From assembly GCA_002794775.1 (NCBI GenBank), contig NBAY01000043.1:248001-312000 (forward strand): DNA of 64,000 bases, read 5' to 3'. Below, piece by piece: positions 1-10,822 of this stretch. The position numbers and the translations under genes were made by a program. Position 1 is the stretch's first letter, and each line of letters begins with the position of its first letter. Under the pieces are notes generated by a model. That model saw nothing but the letters and a program-made list of their open reading frames with translations, ran no database searches and was not told where the DNA came from. This DNA is from Porodaedalea pini (taxonomy: Eukaryota; Basidiomycota; Agaricomycetes; Hymenochaetales; Hymenochaetaceae).

Positions 1-577
1 TAGAAAAACACCCATTCTCACTACTGCAGCCTCAATATTCCACCTTCTGTCCTCTAAGCTCACATAAATTTTAGAAACCATTGAAACATGAATTTAGCAA
101 CTTTTTTGAAGAGTTTTTGTGAAGAATTGAGTGAGATATGATGTATTTTGTATTTGGAGGCACTTCAGGTGACAAAAACTGCTAAGTCCAATCCTGGACG
201 CGTCGTCCACAGAAGAGGTGTGGGAACTTGATCACGTGTATGTTGGTTTTGACGCGACTCGCCACATATCGCCTTCACATCTGCTGCCACTCCAATATGT
301 CTGGTGCCGACGTCCTTACAGAATGTCTAAAAAAACCCTCGATCACATCCACCACAACCATCACACACGAAGTGGTAGCTTCGCCGGCCGCCTGGTGGGA
401 TGCACTCACTGCTGCAGGCAACATGCCGTCCGACTTCCGACTTTCAACTTGCTCATCTTCAAGCCGAAGACCGTAAAGCTGGAACTTCTCTGCACTGAAC
501 AAACTGTCAAGTGAAGAGCGCTTCATGCGCTCGATGTCAATGAGTGGTGGGCACGGTGGCCTTCCATTCGCAGGTGG
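1..577. other. No supported gene; left flank of eIF4G pseudogene
   Basis: Only short overlapping open frames are present on both strands, and none shows a recognisable domain. From about 525 the + strand begins to resemble low-complexity Gly/Arg/Ser-rich sequence that precedes the MIF4G domain in fungal eIF4G proteins, so the right end of this stretch may be decayed eIF4G coding sequence. No promoter can be assigned. Confidence 0.4.
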
Positions 578-2540
578 GTGTCCATCGCCTATGGTTCGCT
601 CTTCCAGTCAGGTGGCGCGGGCGCTGTGGGCAACAAGCGTACGCGTAGGAAATGTGGCGGTTCAACACGCAACGAGTCGGACCGTATCAGCGCTTCTGTC
701 AATCAGTTCAAAGTGAACGCTACTTCCTCCTTCGAACACGTCGCGCCGCTCGAGCAGTCTGCGAACCGCTGGGCCGCTGGCAGCACGTCCAGGTGTGGGG
801 CCTCAATTGACACAGACTCACCTGAGATTGTGGACAAGAAAATCCATTTGCTGCTCAACAAGCCCACTATGGAGAAGTTGGAGTCCATCTCAAACCAGAT
901 CATTGCGTGGGCAAACAAGAGTGAGAGTGAGAAGGATGGGCGTACGCTCATTCAGCTCATTCGGCTTGTGTTCGAGAAGGCAACGGATGAGGCGGCCTGG
1001 AGTGAGATGTATGCTCGCTTGTGCCATAAGATGATGGAGCAGATCAGTCCGAACGTGCAGGATGATGGTATCCGCAATGCTGAGGGCAAGCCGATTACAG
1101 GTGATCAACTTTTCCGTAAGTACCTTCTGAATCGCTGTTAGGAAGACTTCGAGCGCGGCTGGACGCAGAAGGAGTCGATGGCGGCAGCGGCTCTCGTGAA
1201 GGCGACAGAGGATCAGGCTGTTAAGGATGCCAACGAAAAGGAAGAAAACAAGGAGGCTGGCGAGAGTGCGCTGTACTCGGACGAATACCACACTGCTCAG
1301 AAGGCCAAGTATCAAGGTCTCGGACTCGTCAAGTTCATCGGTGAGCTCTTCAATCTTCAGATGCTCATGGAGCGTATCATGTATGAGTGTATCAAGAAGC
1401 TGCTCAGTAACGTCGACAATCCCGAGGAGGAAGAGATCGAAATTTTATGTAAACTACTGACAAGTGTTTGTCAGGCGCTCGATACCTCTAAGGCTCGCGG
1501 ACACATGGATGTCTATTTCAGTCGGATGAAGGAGCTTGCGAAGAGCAGCAACGTGTCGTGTCGTATGTGGTTCATGTTACAAGTGCGTACCTTCTGTTTC
1601 ATAGCCTTTCGTTGAGCTGACTTTCTTGGACAGGATGTGATTGAATTGCGAGAAAGGAAACGGACTACCCGCAACTTGGTCGCTGCTCCGTCGACAATCG
1701 CCCAGATCCATGAGGCTGTACGCGCTCTTGCTTTGTTAGCAAATTTCACTTGTGCTTATCAATATACAGGCCGCGAAAGAGAAGGCACGACAGGAGCAAC
1801 ATAACTTGGCACAGTCGGCCATGTTTCGTGGTGGTTCACGCCGTGGTCATGATCGTGACGGAAATGCTCAAGTGGGTCCTGACGGATGGGCTGTCGCCTC
1901 TGGTCCTTCGAGGCCTGCAAACAAGGCGGGCGATCTGACGAACTTTGGCAGAATTCAGAATGGCAGTGGAACCATGAACTTCGGACCAGCTAGCGTCTTC
2001 ACGGAGAAGGGAGACAGCAAGCGCAACAGTGCGAGCCTTTCAAGGACAAATTCGAACACGAACATGTTCCAGATGCTGCAGGCCACTGAGGCCGCTAATG
2101 AGGCTCCTACTACATCCTCGTCTCGTCCAAGTCGCCTGTCAAGCCGTACAACGAGCGTCGACTTGACCCACAATGCACCTGTGGAACCTGCCCAGCCTGC
2201 TCAGCGTCCCAGACTTAACCTGCTTCCGCGTTCGACCCTTACAGGAGAAGTCGGAGAATAGTCCCGCTGAGACTCATGACGGCGAGGAGGGCGAGGAGGA
2301 CGAGATTCTCGAGAAGGACTCTGGGAAAATTGTCGATGTCGAAGGAGCAAGCGGAAAAGAAGATTGACCAAGACCGCAAGGAGTTCTTCGCTATCCGCGA
2401 TATCGACGATGCGGAAGAGTATTTCTCTGCACTTCCCTCGGAGCATCAACATCTTCTCGTCGAGAAGCTTGTCATGTCTGCTATTGAGGCGAAGGAGGCT
2501 GGTGCCAAACTCGTTGCCGACCTGTTTGAGCGTGCACCGT
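578..2540 (+). pseudogene. eIF4G (translation initiation factor 4 gamma) pseudogene
   Basis: Family role: eIF4G is the cytoplasmic scaffold of cap-binding complex eIF4F, and its MIF4G domain binds eIF4A. What is seen: a Gly/Arg-rich lead, then a MIF4G domain in pieces (about 840-1570; motifs ESISNQIIAWANKSE, RLVFEKATDEAAWSEMYARL, EGKPITGDQLFRKYLLNRC). Two short introns follow (about 1582-1633 and 1720-1771), then the Ser/Arg-rich linker and the start of the MA3 domain (about 2340-2535, KKIDQDRKEFFAIRDIDDAEEYF). Breaks: an in-frame TAG at 1139-1141 where the family has Gln after NRC, a TAG at about 2259-2261, and two frame changes between 2200 and 2340 that put the linker and MA3 in different frames. 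After residues LFERA the sequence switches abruptly to prolyl-tRNA synthetase. Length is far below an intact eIF4G (over 1,000 residues). Identification as an eIF4G relic is firm; it is not a functional gene here. Confidence 0.88.
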
Positions 2541-3120
2541 ATCAGCACTGCTACCAGCCCGTTCAATGCGAATGTCGCTTCCTCGTCGAAACTGATGCCA
2601 ACACGTCCCCGAAGGTTATCACGGTGCTTGATGCATCGCTCGCATCATCGACTTCCCCCTTCGCCATACGTGCACTCGCCTCCAATTATACTGTCTTCCT
2701 CTCTGGAACCAACATTGCTTCATACTTGCGCATTCTCGGAACCGGGGAGATCAAGCTTCACGAAGTAGACTTCGCGACATTCAAGACCGATGCTGCGGCG
2801 CCTGCTCCGCCCACGTCTGCAATTGCCATTCAGGAAAAGGCAGCGAAAGAGGAAGGGAGAAACGACGGCGCCGTGAAGGCTGCGTTTGGCGTGAAGAAAG
2901 AGGTCGACTTTCCGGTATCGTATATGAACGTGTGCTGATTGTTCTGTAATCCCTCACTTAGTGCTGACAAGTATCATAGGTGCTGATCAAGGCCGATATG
3001 TTAGACTACAACAGCGTTAGTGGATGCTGCAGTCTTAATCACTGGCCGCACATCATCTGGGAAGCGGTACAAGGTATTTTGAAAAAACACGCATCTGCAT
3101 CTCAGGTTCTTACTTGCCGA
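2541..3120 (+). pseudogene. Prolyl-tRNA synthetase fragment 1 (N-terminal region)
   Basis: This continues in the same frame from the broken eIF4G MA3 domain but encodes a different protein: the N-terminal part of a eukaryotic-type prolyl-tRNA synthetase (cytoplasmic enzyme that charges tRNA-Pro). Recognisable pieces are an N-terminal module around 2640-2800, then the class II core entry with KKEVDFP, an intron at 2930-2979 (GT...AG), and IKADMLDYNSVSGC, the family's segment after the KEEDFxxWY motif. The following residues match the family's SIWE region only poorly, and the fragment stops being recognisable near 3090, before motifs 2 and 3. Next to it lies a second, longer copy, so this is a duplicated truncated piece. 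It was probably joined to eIF4G by rearrangement rather than being a real fusion gene. Confidence 0.75.
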
Positions 3121-4500
3121 CAGAACGGTTCAACGCAAGAATCAAGGAGATGGGTGAGTGTAGAGCACTCACATCATCGACTTCCCTCTTCGCCGTACAT
3201 GCGCTCGCCTCTGATTTTACTGTCTTCCTCCCTGGCTTCATACTGGCGTGCTCTCGAGACGGGGAGACCAAGCTTCACGAGGTAGATTTTGTGGAACTCA
3301 AGGCCGAGGCTGTGGTGCCTGCTGTGTGCACGTCTGCAATTGCCGCCCAGGAAAAGGCAATGAAAGAGGAAGGGAGAATTGACGGCACGGTGAAGATTGC
3401 TATTGGCTTGAAGAAAGAGGTCGACTTTCCGGGTTGGTATACGAACGTGCGTTGATTGTTCTGTAATCCCTCACTTTGTGCTGACAAGTATTATAGGCGC
3501 TGATTAAGGTCGATATGACATGCGTCTTCAGAGGGAGCTCCGAGCTTGAGGAGCCTATAGCAATCCGTCCGACTACAGAAACGGCTATGTATCCCTACTA
3601 CACCAAATGTATCAAGAGCTATCGTGATCTACCCCTCAAGCCCAACCAGTGGATCAGTGTTGCGCGCTGGGAGTCCAAGAGCCCCCAGCCGTTCCTCCGT
3701 ACGCGCGAGTTCCTATGACAGGAAGGCCACACTGCGCATTTCACGAAGGAGGCCGACACTGAAGTACGGGTAATTCTCAATTACATCGTCGCGTGTACGA
3801 GGTGCTGCTTACCGTACTCGTCATCACAGGCATCAAGTCGGACAAGGAGAAGTTTGCGGGTGGTCTTTACATGACGACCGGCCGTGGCATCCAAGCTGCG
3901 ACGTCGCATTGCCTTGGCCAAGACTTCTCACGGCCAGAGATGTTCAACGTCGTGGTCGAAGGCCTGGACGATCCACAGGGTACGGGTCCGAACGGTGGTA
4001 AATTATTCTGTAGCAGAACTCGTGAGGCCTTAGCACGCGCATGGTCGGAATCATGGTCATGATTCGCGGCGACAACCAGGATCTTGTTCTCCCATCACGC
4101 ATCGCTCGCGTCCAAGCAATCGTTGTCCCCTGCGGTATCACCATGCACACTAATAAGTAGGAGTTATACGACCGCTGTGAGGAGCTCGCGAAGACGCTCA
4201 GGAAAGCGCGAAGGTGGATGTACGGAACGGCGACACTCCTGGCTACAAGTTCAACGACTGTGAACAGAAGGCGCGAAAATTCAATTATTCCTTATTTCTC
4301 GGTTTTCCTGTGGTCTTACAAATGGCTTTTTGTCCAGGTGTTCCACTTCGCCTTGAACTCGGTCCGGTTGATATCCAGAAGAAGCAAACACTTTCTGTGC
4401 GACGTGATACGGGCTTGAAGGAGACTGCCGTACCTGCACTTCTCAAGACTATCCAACAGGAGATGTTCGAGCACGCGAAGGCAAGGTACATGTCTTGCCT
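3121..4500 (+). pseudogene. Prolyl-tRNA synthetase fragment 2 (most of catalytic core), broken
   Basis: A second, longer copy of the same gene. It repeats the N-terminal module (about 3170-3340) and the KKEVDFPGWYTN segment, with an intron at 3447-3496 whose sequence is very close to that of fragment 1. It continues into class II motif 2 regions ([27 protein letters not shown]), then FAGGLY, TSHCLGQDFS, VVPCGIT and VPLRLELGP, all characteristic of eukaryotic/archaeal-type ProRS. Breaks: a TGA at 3717-3719 exactly where the family has Trp in REFLWQEGHTAH, a short deletion after the EADTEV motif, a frameshift near 4015, a TAG at about 4158, and another frame change near 4205. The C-terminal end merges into a third partial copy. 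A pseudogene, with high certainty on family. Confidence 0.83.
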
Positions 4501-4529
4501 GTGTGTCACGACAATGGGACGATGTCGTG

Positions 4530-4700
4530 CTGACATTGCTTCATACTTGCGTGCTCTCAAAACCGGCGAGACCAAGCTTCACAAGGTAGATTTTGTGGAA
4601 CTCAGGACCGATGCTGCGGCGCGCCTTACATCGTCGCATGTACAAAAGGAGCTGCTTGCCGTACCCGTCATCCCGGGCGTCAGGCTTCATTCCGACGACC
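4530..4700 (+). pseudogene. Prolyl-tRNA synthetase fragment 3 (N-terminal module plus internal scrap)
   Basis: The N-terminal module seen at 2710-2800 and 3230-3320 appears a third time (ASYLRALKTGETKLHKVDF), followed directly by a scrap resembling the internal LLAVPVI...GV segment and the TTGRGIQ region of fragment 2. It follows the C-terminal part of fragment 2 with no spacer, so the order is scrambled relative to a normal ProRS. Remnant only. Confidence 0.6.
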
Positions 4701-4959
4701 GGCCGTGGCATCCTTTTAGTTTAGAATTTTGTTTAAATACACTCAATTGCCACAAGAATCTGCAAGAAAATGATTGAAAAGTTTGGAATGCCACCTAAAA
4801 CCGGTAAGAAATGGTGTGAAATGCTATTAGAATTTATTGGAATACATAGAATCTGCTCATAAATCATACGATGCTTGGGATTCCGTTGGAATCAGAATCG
4901 GCCAGAATCCGTTGGAATTGCTTGAATATTCTACAGATTCTATATATTCTACGGTTTCT

Positions 4960-5970
4960 GACCGGGAGGTTTTTCCTGATGATGCTTCTGTACCCAGAAG
5001 TTCAACGGCGCGCTCAAGACGAACTCGACAAAATCATAGGAAATGATACTCTACCATCGTTCGCTGACCGCCCGAACTTGCCATACATAGAAGCAATCGT
5101 CAAAGAAACCCTCAGGTATGCATACCAGACCCCGCTTAAATGCAAGATTGACGTAAATAAGCTAAAATCAAATTTCATCCCCGATTGCTTTCACTGGCAG
5201 ATGGCAACCTGTTACGCCACTCGGTAAGCTTTTCCTTCCTGCCCCCCGCCCCCCCTTCTTGTGAAGTAATTGACGAAGACATATCGACGCAGCCGTGGCA
5301 CACGCCGCGGGAGAAGATGACGAATACAACGGTTACTTTATTCCCGCTGGAGCGACTGTGCTCCCCAACGTCTGGCTAGTAGTTGATTTACTCGCTTTTC
5401 CTTCCTCTGTTGTACTTACCTGTCCTGATCTGAATGTGCGAAGGGCGATGCAAAGAGATCCTATAGAGTATCCTGAGCCGGACGAGTTCATTCCTGAACG
5501 CTGGCTACGCACAGAAGGAAAAGAGCCTCCTTTGGATGTGCACAAGACATTCTTTGGGTTTGGTAGGCGGTAAGATCTTATATCCTTTCAGTTCAGCCGT
5601 GAGCACATCGCTTAAATACCAGAATAGGGTATGTCCAGGAAGACATTTGGCGGACAATACTGTATGCTCTTAAGCCCAGAATCTTGTTACATTGGTCGTT
5701 TGATGCTTTTGCGCAGGTCTTCATAGGTGCTGCTTCCATCCTTGCGGCATTCAACATCACGAAAGCACTCGACGAAAACGGTGTGCCGATTACGCCGAAA
5801 GCCGAATATACACCTCACTTCGTCAGGTAAATGCTTCCGTCTGATTCAGCTGTATTCGACGATTATAAATGCATCCATCTAGGCACCCAACGCCATTCAA
5901 GTATGTGCTGACTCCGAGGTCAGAGAAAATTGAGACCGTTATCCGCCAGGCGGTTGAATCAGAAAAGTGA
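4960..5970 (+). pseudogene. Cytochrome P450 copy A, 3' two-fifths only
   Basis: The C-terminal half of a fungal P450 (haem monooxygenase, normally ER-membrane bound). Visible in order: the end of helix I region ([15 protein letters not shown]), helix K ExxR (VKETLR), the [16 protein letters not shown] strand, FIPERW, the haem loop FGFGRR-VCPGRH split by an intron with Cys present, and the C-terminal exons ending at TGA 5968-5970. Introns sit at the same positions as in the intact paralogue at 13307-15599. The exons for the membrane anchor, the F-G region and the AGADT motif of helix I are missing. Sequence upstream of 4960 is unrelated, and the first helix-I codons are already altered. The closest described families are the OrdA-like P450s expanded in Agaricomycetes; I cannot assign a CYP number. 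Truncated, so non-functional. Confidence 0.87.
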
Positions 5971-6860
5971 TCAATGAATCAAAGATGGCCGCAAGCATCA
6001 TACTATAGCATAAAACCCGTAAAACCAAATAGTTTCTATGCACTTTGATCTGAATATCACAGTGGCTACAACGCAGCTTAGTCCACGTGTATGCCGTCTG
6101 AAGTACTACGGAAGCTTGTGGCAACAGCAACTGTTGTGATTACATACTAGAATACCTCAGCTGCTCCACAGTGAAGCTTGAACAACTCTCGGATGCCTCT
6201 CAAATACCTTCCATTCCATGGTCACGTCTTGGTTGCGACAACACGTTCCTGGTACAGCTAGTCCGATCACCGACATATTTTGTGAGGCCATAGACAAAGT
6301 CAGTCGTTGTATTGGCTGTAACAAACACAAGAGGCGAGATACGACATTGTCATCATGCTGCTACTTACTGAACAGAGAGATGCGATCAGCACGCGTAGCG
6401 TAGACTTGGTTCCACACTCTAGGTCTACAATTCCGCAGTCGAGGCTCCGTATAATACTATAAAGTTCGCATTCCGACGCGTCGCGCGTCGCGTTAATCCC
6501 GTGATTGGCTACATTGGGTAGCGGGTTTCCACGCAGTGAAAATCAAACTTGAATTTGATTTCTTCAAGCTACACCGAGTCGCGCTCTGCATAGCCCAAGA
6601 CCATAAAATGCATCCTCCGAAATGCTGAAGCTAGCGTCCGTATTAAATTCTTCCTCGCTAAGCTTACGAATAGTCCCATCAGAAAATCAGGCCCTTAGAT
6701 GCCTCCGCGTCGGCGGACGATGTGGTGTATGTAAAATGCTTGTTTAGTGCTTTGCGAAGATCTCGTGCGTCCCTTTCTGTGTGCTTATCCTCTTCATTCA
6801 ATATCAATAGGTTCAGTATTGCGTTTTTTCAACGCTCCTGGTGCTGTTCGATTCACGAAA
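5971..6860. other. Intergenic, no supported gene
   Basis: Small open frames on both strands lack domain signals or plausible codon structure. The stretch separates P450 copy A from the next P450 remnant. No tRNA, repeat with target duplication, or array is visible. Confidence 0.45.
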
Positions 6861-6879
6861 TATCTATCCTTGAAGAACA

Positions 6880-7415
6880 GGTGGAGACGTTGAGGGAAAA
6901 GAGTGGAGATCAAGCTAACTTGAACTTTAACCAATAGAAAGGAACGCTTCAAACGATGGTTACCCACGAAAGGAAAGGAGACACCCTTCGACGTGTATAA
7001 AATCGACTTTGGACTTGGCAGACGGTGAAGCTACCACAATTTCTAAATTACGAGTGCAAGCCCATCTATTTTGGATTGGATCCGTCCAGGAAGGCACTTT
7101 GCAGACAGTTCCGCAAACCTTGGGTTTCTAAGTCTTGTTACTCTCATGCTGACAAACCTTCGTAGATCTCCATAGGCGCTGCTTCCATCCTCTCGACATT
7201 CAACACCACGAAAGTTCTCGAAGAGAATAGAGCTCCGATCACGCCAAACGCGGAATACACAACGAACTTCATCAGGTAAGTGATTCGTTTGAAGCAAGTG
7301 TAATTGGTGAATGTAGCATCCGTCTAGACACCCTAAACCGTTCAAATATGTTCTAAATCCAAGATCAGACAAGATTGGTCCTATCGTTTCCAAGGCTGTC
7401 GAGACTACGAAGTAA
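6880..7415 (+). pseudogene. Cytochrome P450 copy A2, promoter block fused to last exons
   Basis: A collapsed P450. The 5' part (6880-6940) matches the upstream region of the other paralogues, including the AACTTTAACCAATAG block with a CCAAT box at 6931-6935. About 15 bases later comes the 3' coding part: ETPFDVYKIDFGLGRR (about 6966-7023), the haem exon, the IGAASILSTFN exon (about 7167-7275) and the last exon ending at TAA 7413-7415. Almost all coding exons are deleted between the promoter block and the pre-haem exon. In the haem exon the axial cysteine codon reads CGT (Arg), giving IRPGRH instead of ICPGRH near 7080-7095, so the remnant is dead twice over. Confidence 0.8.
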
Positions 7416-8436
7416 ATAAGCTTCTGAATGCACGCTGCATGAGCTGCTGCAAACGTTGTAGATCCAGCCGGTTTCTGTCGGACTCCTTCGTGCGACTTAA
7501 CGCTTCTACTGATGGTAGTGTTTCGATCAAATTTTCTTGCTTGATACGGAGTTTGTTAACTAATTATCTTCCGTGATACTGCGCGTACCTGGTGATTGGT
7601 GGCCTGAGCTCCTTTTCAAGTTCACACTTCGATGCTCCGCGGGATGCGACAACCAGCGATTGGCTCAAATTTACCAGTCCTACGCAAGCCCGAGACCACC
7701 TTCAAAACCACACCTGAGCCTATCATGTGGTAATTTTAAGCTCACAGAATATCTGTACCAAGATACGAGCAATGCCCTTACACGAATGTTCTACACAAAC
7801 GAACGCTAATGGCAACTAATTCGCAATCAAATCCCATACAATCCCGCTTTGCACTTAGACCGGGACGCCTCAAGGCGCGATAATGCCCACGAATACTAAT
7901 GACTCTGATATGCTTGCAACACAACAACCGTTTAGCTCTTGCGTTGCTTCACTGTGCTCGACCAACTGTAGCGACATTACGACTTAACCCGAAACGGACG
8001 TGCTGATAGTTCTTCCTATAGATATCCGGGTCGTCGGATTTTGGCTCTTGCTCACGAAGCTCAAAGGTCTGCTGAAATACACAGCCAAAGACTGGATTCA
8101 TCATGGGCCCAACATCCGTTATCCTGCATTGCGGCTTAGTCTTCTCGCACATAATAAATTCCGGCATATCTCACTCCACAACTATTACATGAATGCCGTA
8201 ACGGAGAACATCTTCACCACATGCTACCCGATTTAAAATATACTGCGTGCAGCACGGCGATAAACACTTCAGTGCGTTCCCCATACCCTCGGCGGTCCTA
8301 CTCCACTCCGCAAATCTATGCTGCTCCATTGCTGAGGTGCATCCTTATGGTGCTTAGGGCGCTTTTTAGTTCCATTTCGTCAAAGTTCCTGAAGAAGAGA
8401 CGGGGTTCTCAGAGGGACGAATGTATACTGAATCGA
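7416..8436. other. Intergenic, no supported gene
   Basis: About 1 kb without a supported coding region. Open frames of 72-78 codons overlap on both strands and show no family resemblance. The right end contains the upstream block of P450 copy B. Confidence 0.45.
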
Positions 8437-8450
8437 CTTTGACCATTAGG
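8437..8450 (+). promoter_or_regulatory. Conserved P450 upstream block, mutated CCAAT box (CCATT)
   Basis: GACTTTGACCATTAG matches the block found upstream of copies A2, C and D and lies about 100 bp before the start codon of copy B. The CCAAT pentamer present in A2 and C reads CCATT here (8443-8447). A TATA-like stretch (TTTTATATATC) lies nearer the gene at about 8493-8505. CCAAT boxes bind the HAP/NF-Y complex in fungi (established); function here is inferred from conservation. Confidence 0.5.
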
Positions 8451-8546
8451 AGAATGGTTCTATTCCCATGAAGCGGTTCTTTGTCTATTTGGTTTTATAT
8501 ATCTATATGCTTCAGTGGCCCGTCCTGTCTCTTATCGTTCAGACCC

Positions 8547-10822
8547 ATGCTCTACACTATTATCGACGCTTCAGTTGTTGTCTGTGCTCTGGCTTGTCTG
8601 CGCCTGCTGCGTTCATGGCGCAAGCATAGCAAATCTCTCCCTCTTCCACCTGGTCCGAGAGGGCTACCTTTACTAGGAAACGTACTCGACTTACAAGAGG
8701 CAGAGATATGGAAAACAGCGCGACAGTGGGGACATAAATACGGTGCGTTACCTCAATGCATAATTGCTTCCACATTGGTTGTCTCATTTTTTGATACTCA
8801 AGGCCCACTGGTCCATGCCGAGACCTTCGGGACGTCTTATGTTCTTGTAAACTCCTACCAGACAGCAGTCGACTTGTTCGAGAAGCGCGGGTATAATTAC
8901 TCCTCTAGACCCAAGAACGTCATGAATGACTTGTATGTGGCCCTCTAATATGAATTCAGTGACGAGAAACTGATCCGACCGCCATATAGTGAAGGTTGGA
9001 ACTGGTTTGTTCCAATAATGCCCTATGGGGATGAACTACGGAGGTCGAGACAGTTGCTTCATCGCTTTCTCCAGCCAGCCGTCATGGGCGATTACGCTGA
9101 GCTTCAGATGCAGTCGACGCATAGGATGCTTGAGAAGCTTCTAAGTAGCCCAGACAAATTTCCGGAACTTCTTCGACAGTATGTACTCTCTCTTTGAGCT
9201 AGAGGACTGCATTCTGATCTGGCCACCGCTCTACGGGAGAAACAATATTAATGGTTGCTTACGGACATCAAGGTAAATTATTACTCGCGCTCGCTAGATC
9301 GAACTGACAAACGATCTTGACAGCTCTGGAGAAAGATGACCCGTACATCGCGCTCGCGGAAAAGGGAATAGGAGCTGCCGCTGAGGCGGAAGAACTCTTC
9401 CTTGTGAATGCCTTTCCTTCGTTGCAGTACCTGCCCACCTGGTTCCCTGGAGCCGGATTCAAGAAAATTGCTGAGGAAGGATATAAAATTTCAATGGATA
9501 TGTACCACGAGCCTTACAGGACGGCGAAAGCGGAATTTGTGAGTACCTTTCTGCACGAAGTGAAGTCATTTCGATCTCCAGACTAAGTAAATGCTAGTCG
9601 GAAGGCACGGCCGCTCCTTCGATGATGAGCAGGCTCCTCGACGCAAGCATGGCAGATGACGCAGTTATCAACGATAAACACTAATTGCAAAGGTAGCAGG
9701 TGTTACGTACGGTGGTCAGTTGTTTGAATACGGATTAAATGCAACGTGCCATCTAACTCATGATGAATTTCTAGCTGGTGCGGATACAGTACGTCAAATA
9801 TTCTTGTATTTATTTATACTGACATATCTCCACTACAGACGGTTTCCGCCTTGCACTCATTCTTCTTGGCGATGCTCCTGTACCCAGAAGCTCAGCGGCG
9901 CGCACAAAACGAACTTGATAAAGTCATAGGAAAGGATAGCCTCCCTACGTTCGATGATCGTCCAAACCTGCCATACATCGGAGCCATTGTTAAGGAAACT
10001 CTCAGGTACGTAATACTATGTTGTGTTAGCAGAAGCAAGCAAAGAACCGAGTACTCATAATTTCGACAGATGGCAAGCTGTTACACCGTTTGGTGGGATT
10101 GTTTCCTACTTTTATTGTCGAGATTGTCATTGAAGCAACTGGTTCAGGTGTGGCGCATACGGTAGACAAGGATGATGAGTACAACGGTTATTTCATACCC
10201 ACTGGTGCTACTATGCTCCCCAACGTCTGGTCCGTTGTACTCCATTTTATGGTTAACTGTTGATATACTAACGGATCTACCTTTATCGCGTGCAGGGCAA
10301 TGCTGAGAGATCCCAAGGAGTATCCTGAGCCAGATGAGTTTATTCCTGAGCGCTGGTTGCCCACAGAAGGAAGAGAGCCTCCGTTGGACGTACACAAGAT
10401 ATTCTTTGGGTTTGGCAGACGGTAAGGATCTATGTGTTCTGCGTTCAGCCACAAGGGACACACTTAACTTGTCGGAGTAGGATTTGTCCAGGAAGGCACT
10501 TTGCGGACAATACTGTATGTGCTTAAGTGAAGAGTTTTGTAACATCGGTCGTCATATGAGTTTGTACAGGTCTTCATAGGTGCTGCTTCCATCCTTGCGG
10601 CATTCAACATCACGAAGGCACTCGACGAAAACGGTGTGCCAATTACACCGAAAGCCGAATACACACCTCACTTCGTCAGGTAAGTACTTCTGTTAATTCA
10701 GCTGTATTTGATGACTGTAACAACATCCATCTAGGCACCCTAAGCCATTCAAGTATGTGCTGACTCCAAGGTCAGACAAGGTTGAGACTGTTATCCGCCA
10801 GGCGGTTGAATCAGAAAAGTAA
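8547..10822 (+). pseudogene. Cytochrome P450 copy B, nearly full length with two lesions
   Basis: Start chosen at 8547 because MLYTIIDAS aligns with the start of paralogues C and D ([18 protein letters not shown]). Exons in order: 8547-8742 (membrane anchor and PPGPRGLPLLGN hinge), 8803-8932, 8990-9178, about 9229-9272, 9324-9538, 9598-9717, a tiny exon 9775-9788 (helix I GADT), then helix I/K ([22 protein letters not shown]), [23 protein letters not shown] with haem Cys, and the last exon ending TAA 10820-10822. Lesions: the acceptor before 9229 reads CG instead of AG at 9227-9228, and one base is missing near 9674-9681, shifting the frame just before LIAKVAGVTYGG. All catalytic motifs survive, so inactivation is recent, or one lesion could be a sequencing error. 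If functional it would be an ER monooxygenase of about 515 residues. Confidence 0.85.

Noticed and set aside
8481..8546. In-frame upstream Met that would extend P450 copy B by 22 residues
   Set aside because: Paralogues C and D start at the MLY position, and the extension covers the TATA-like region.
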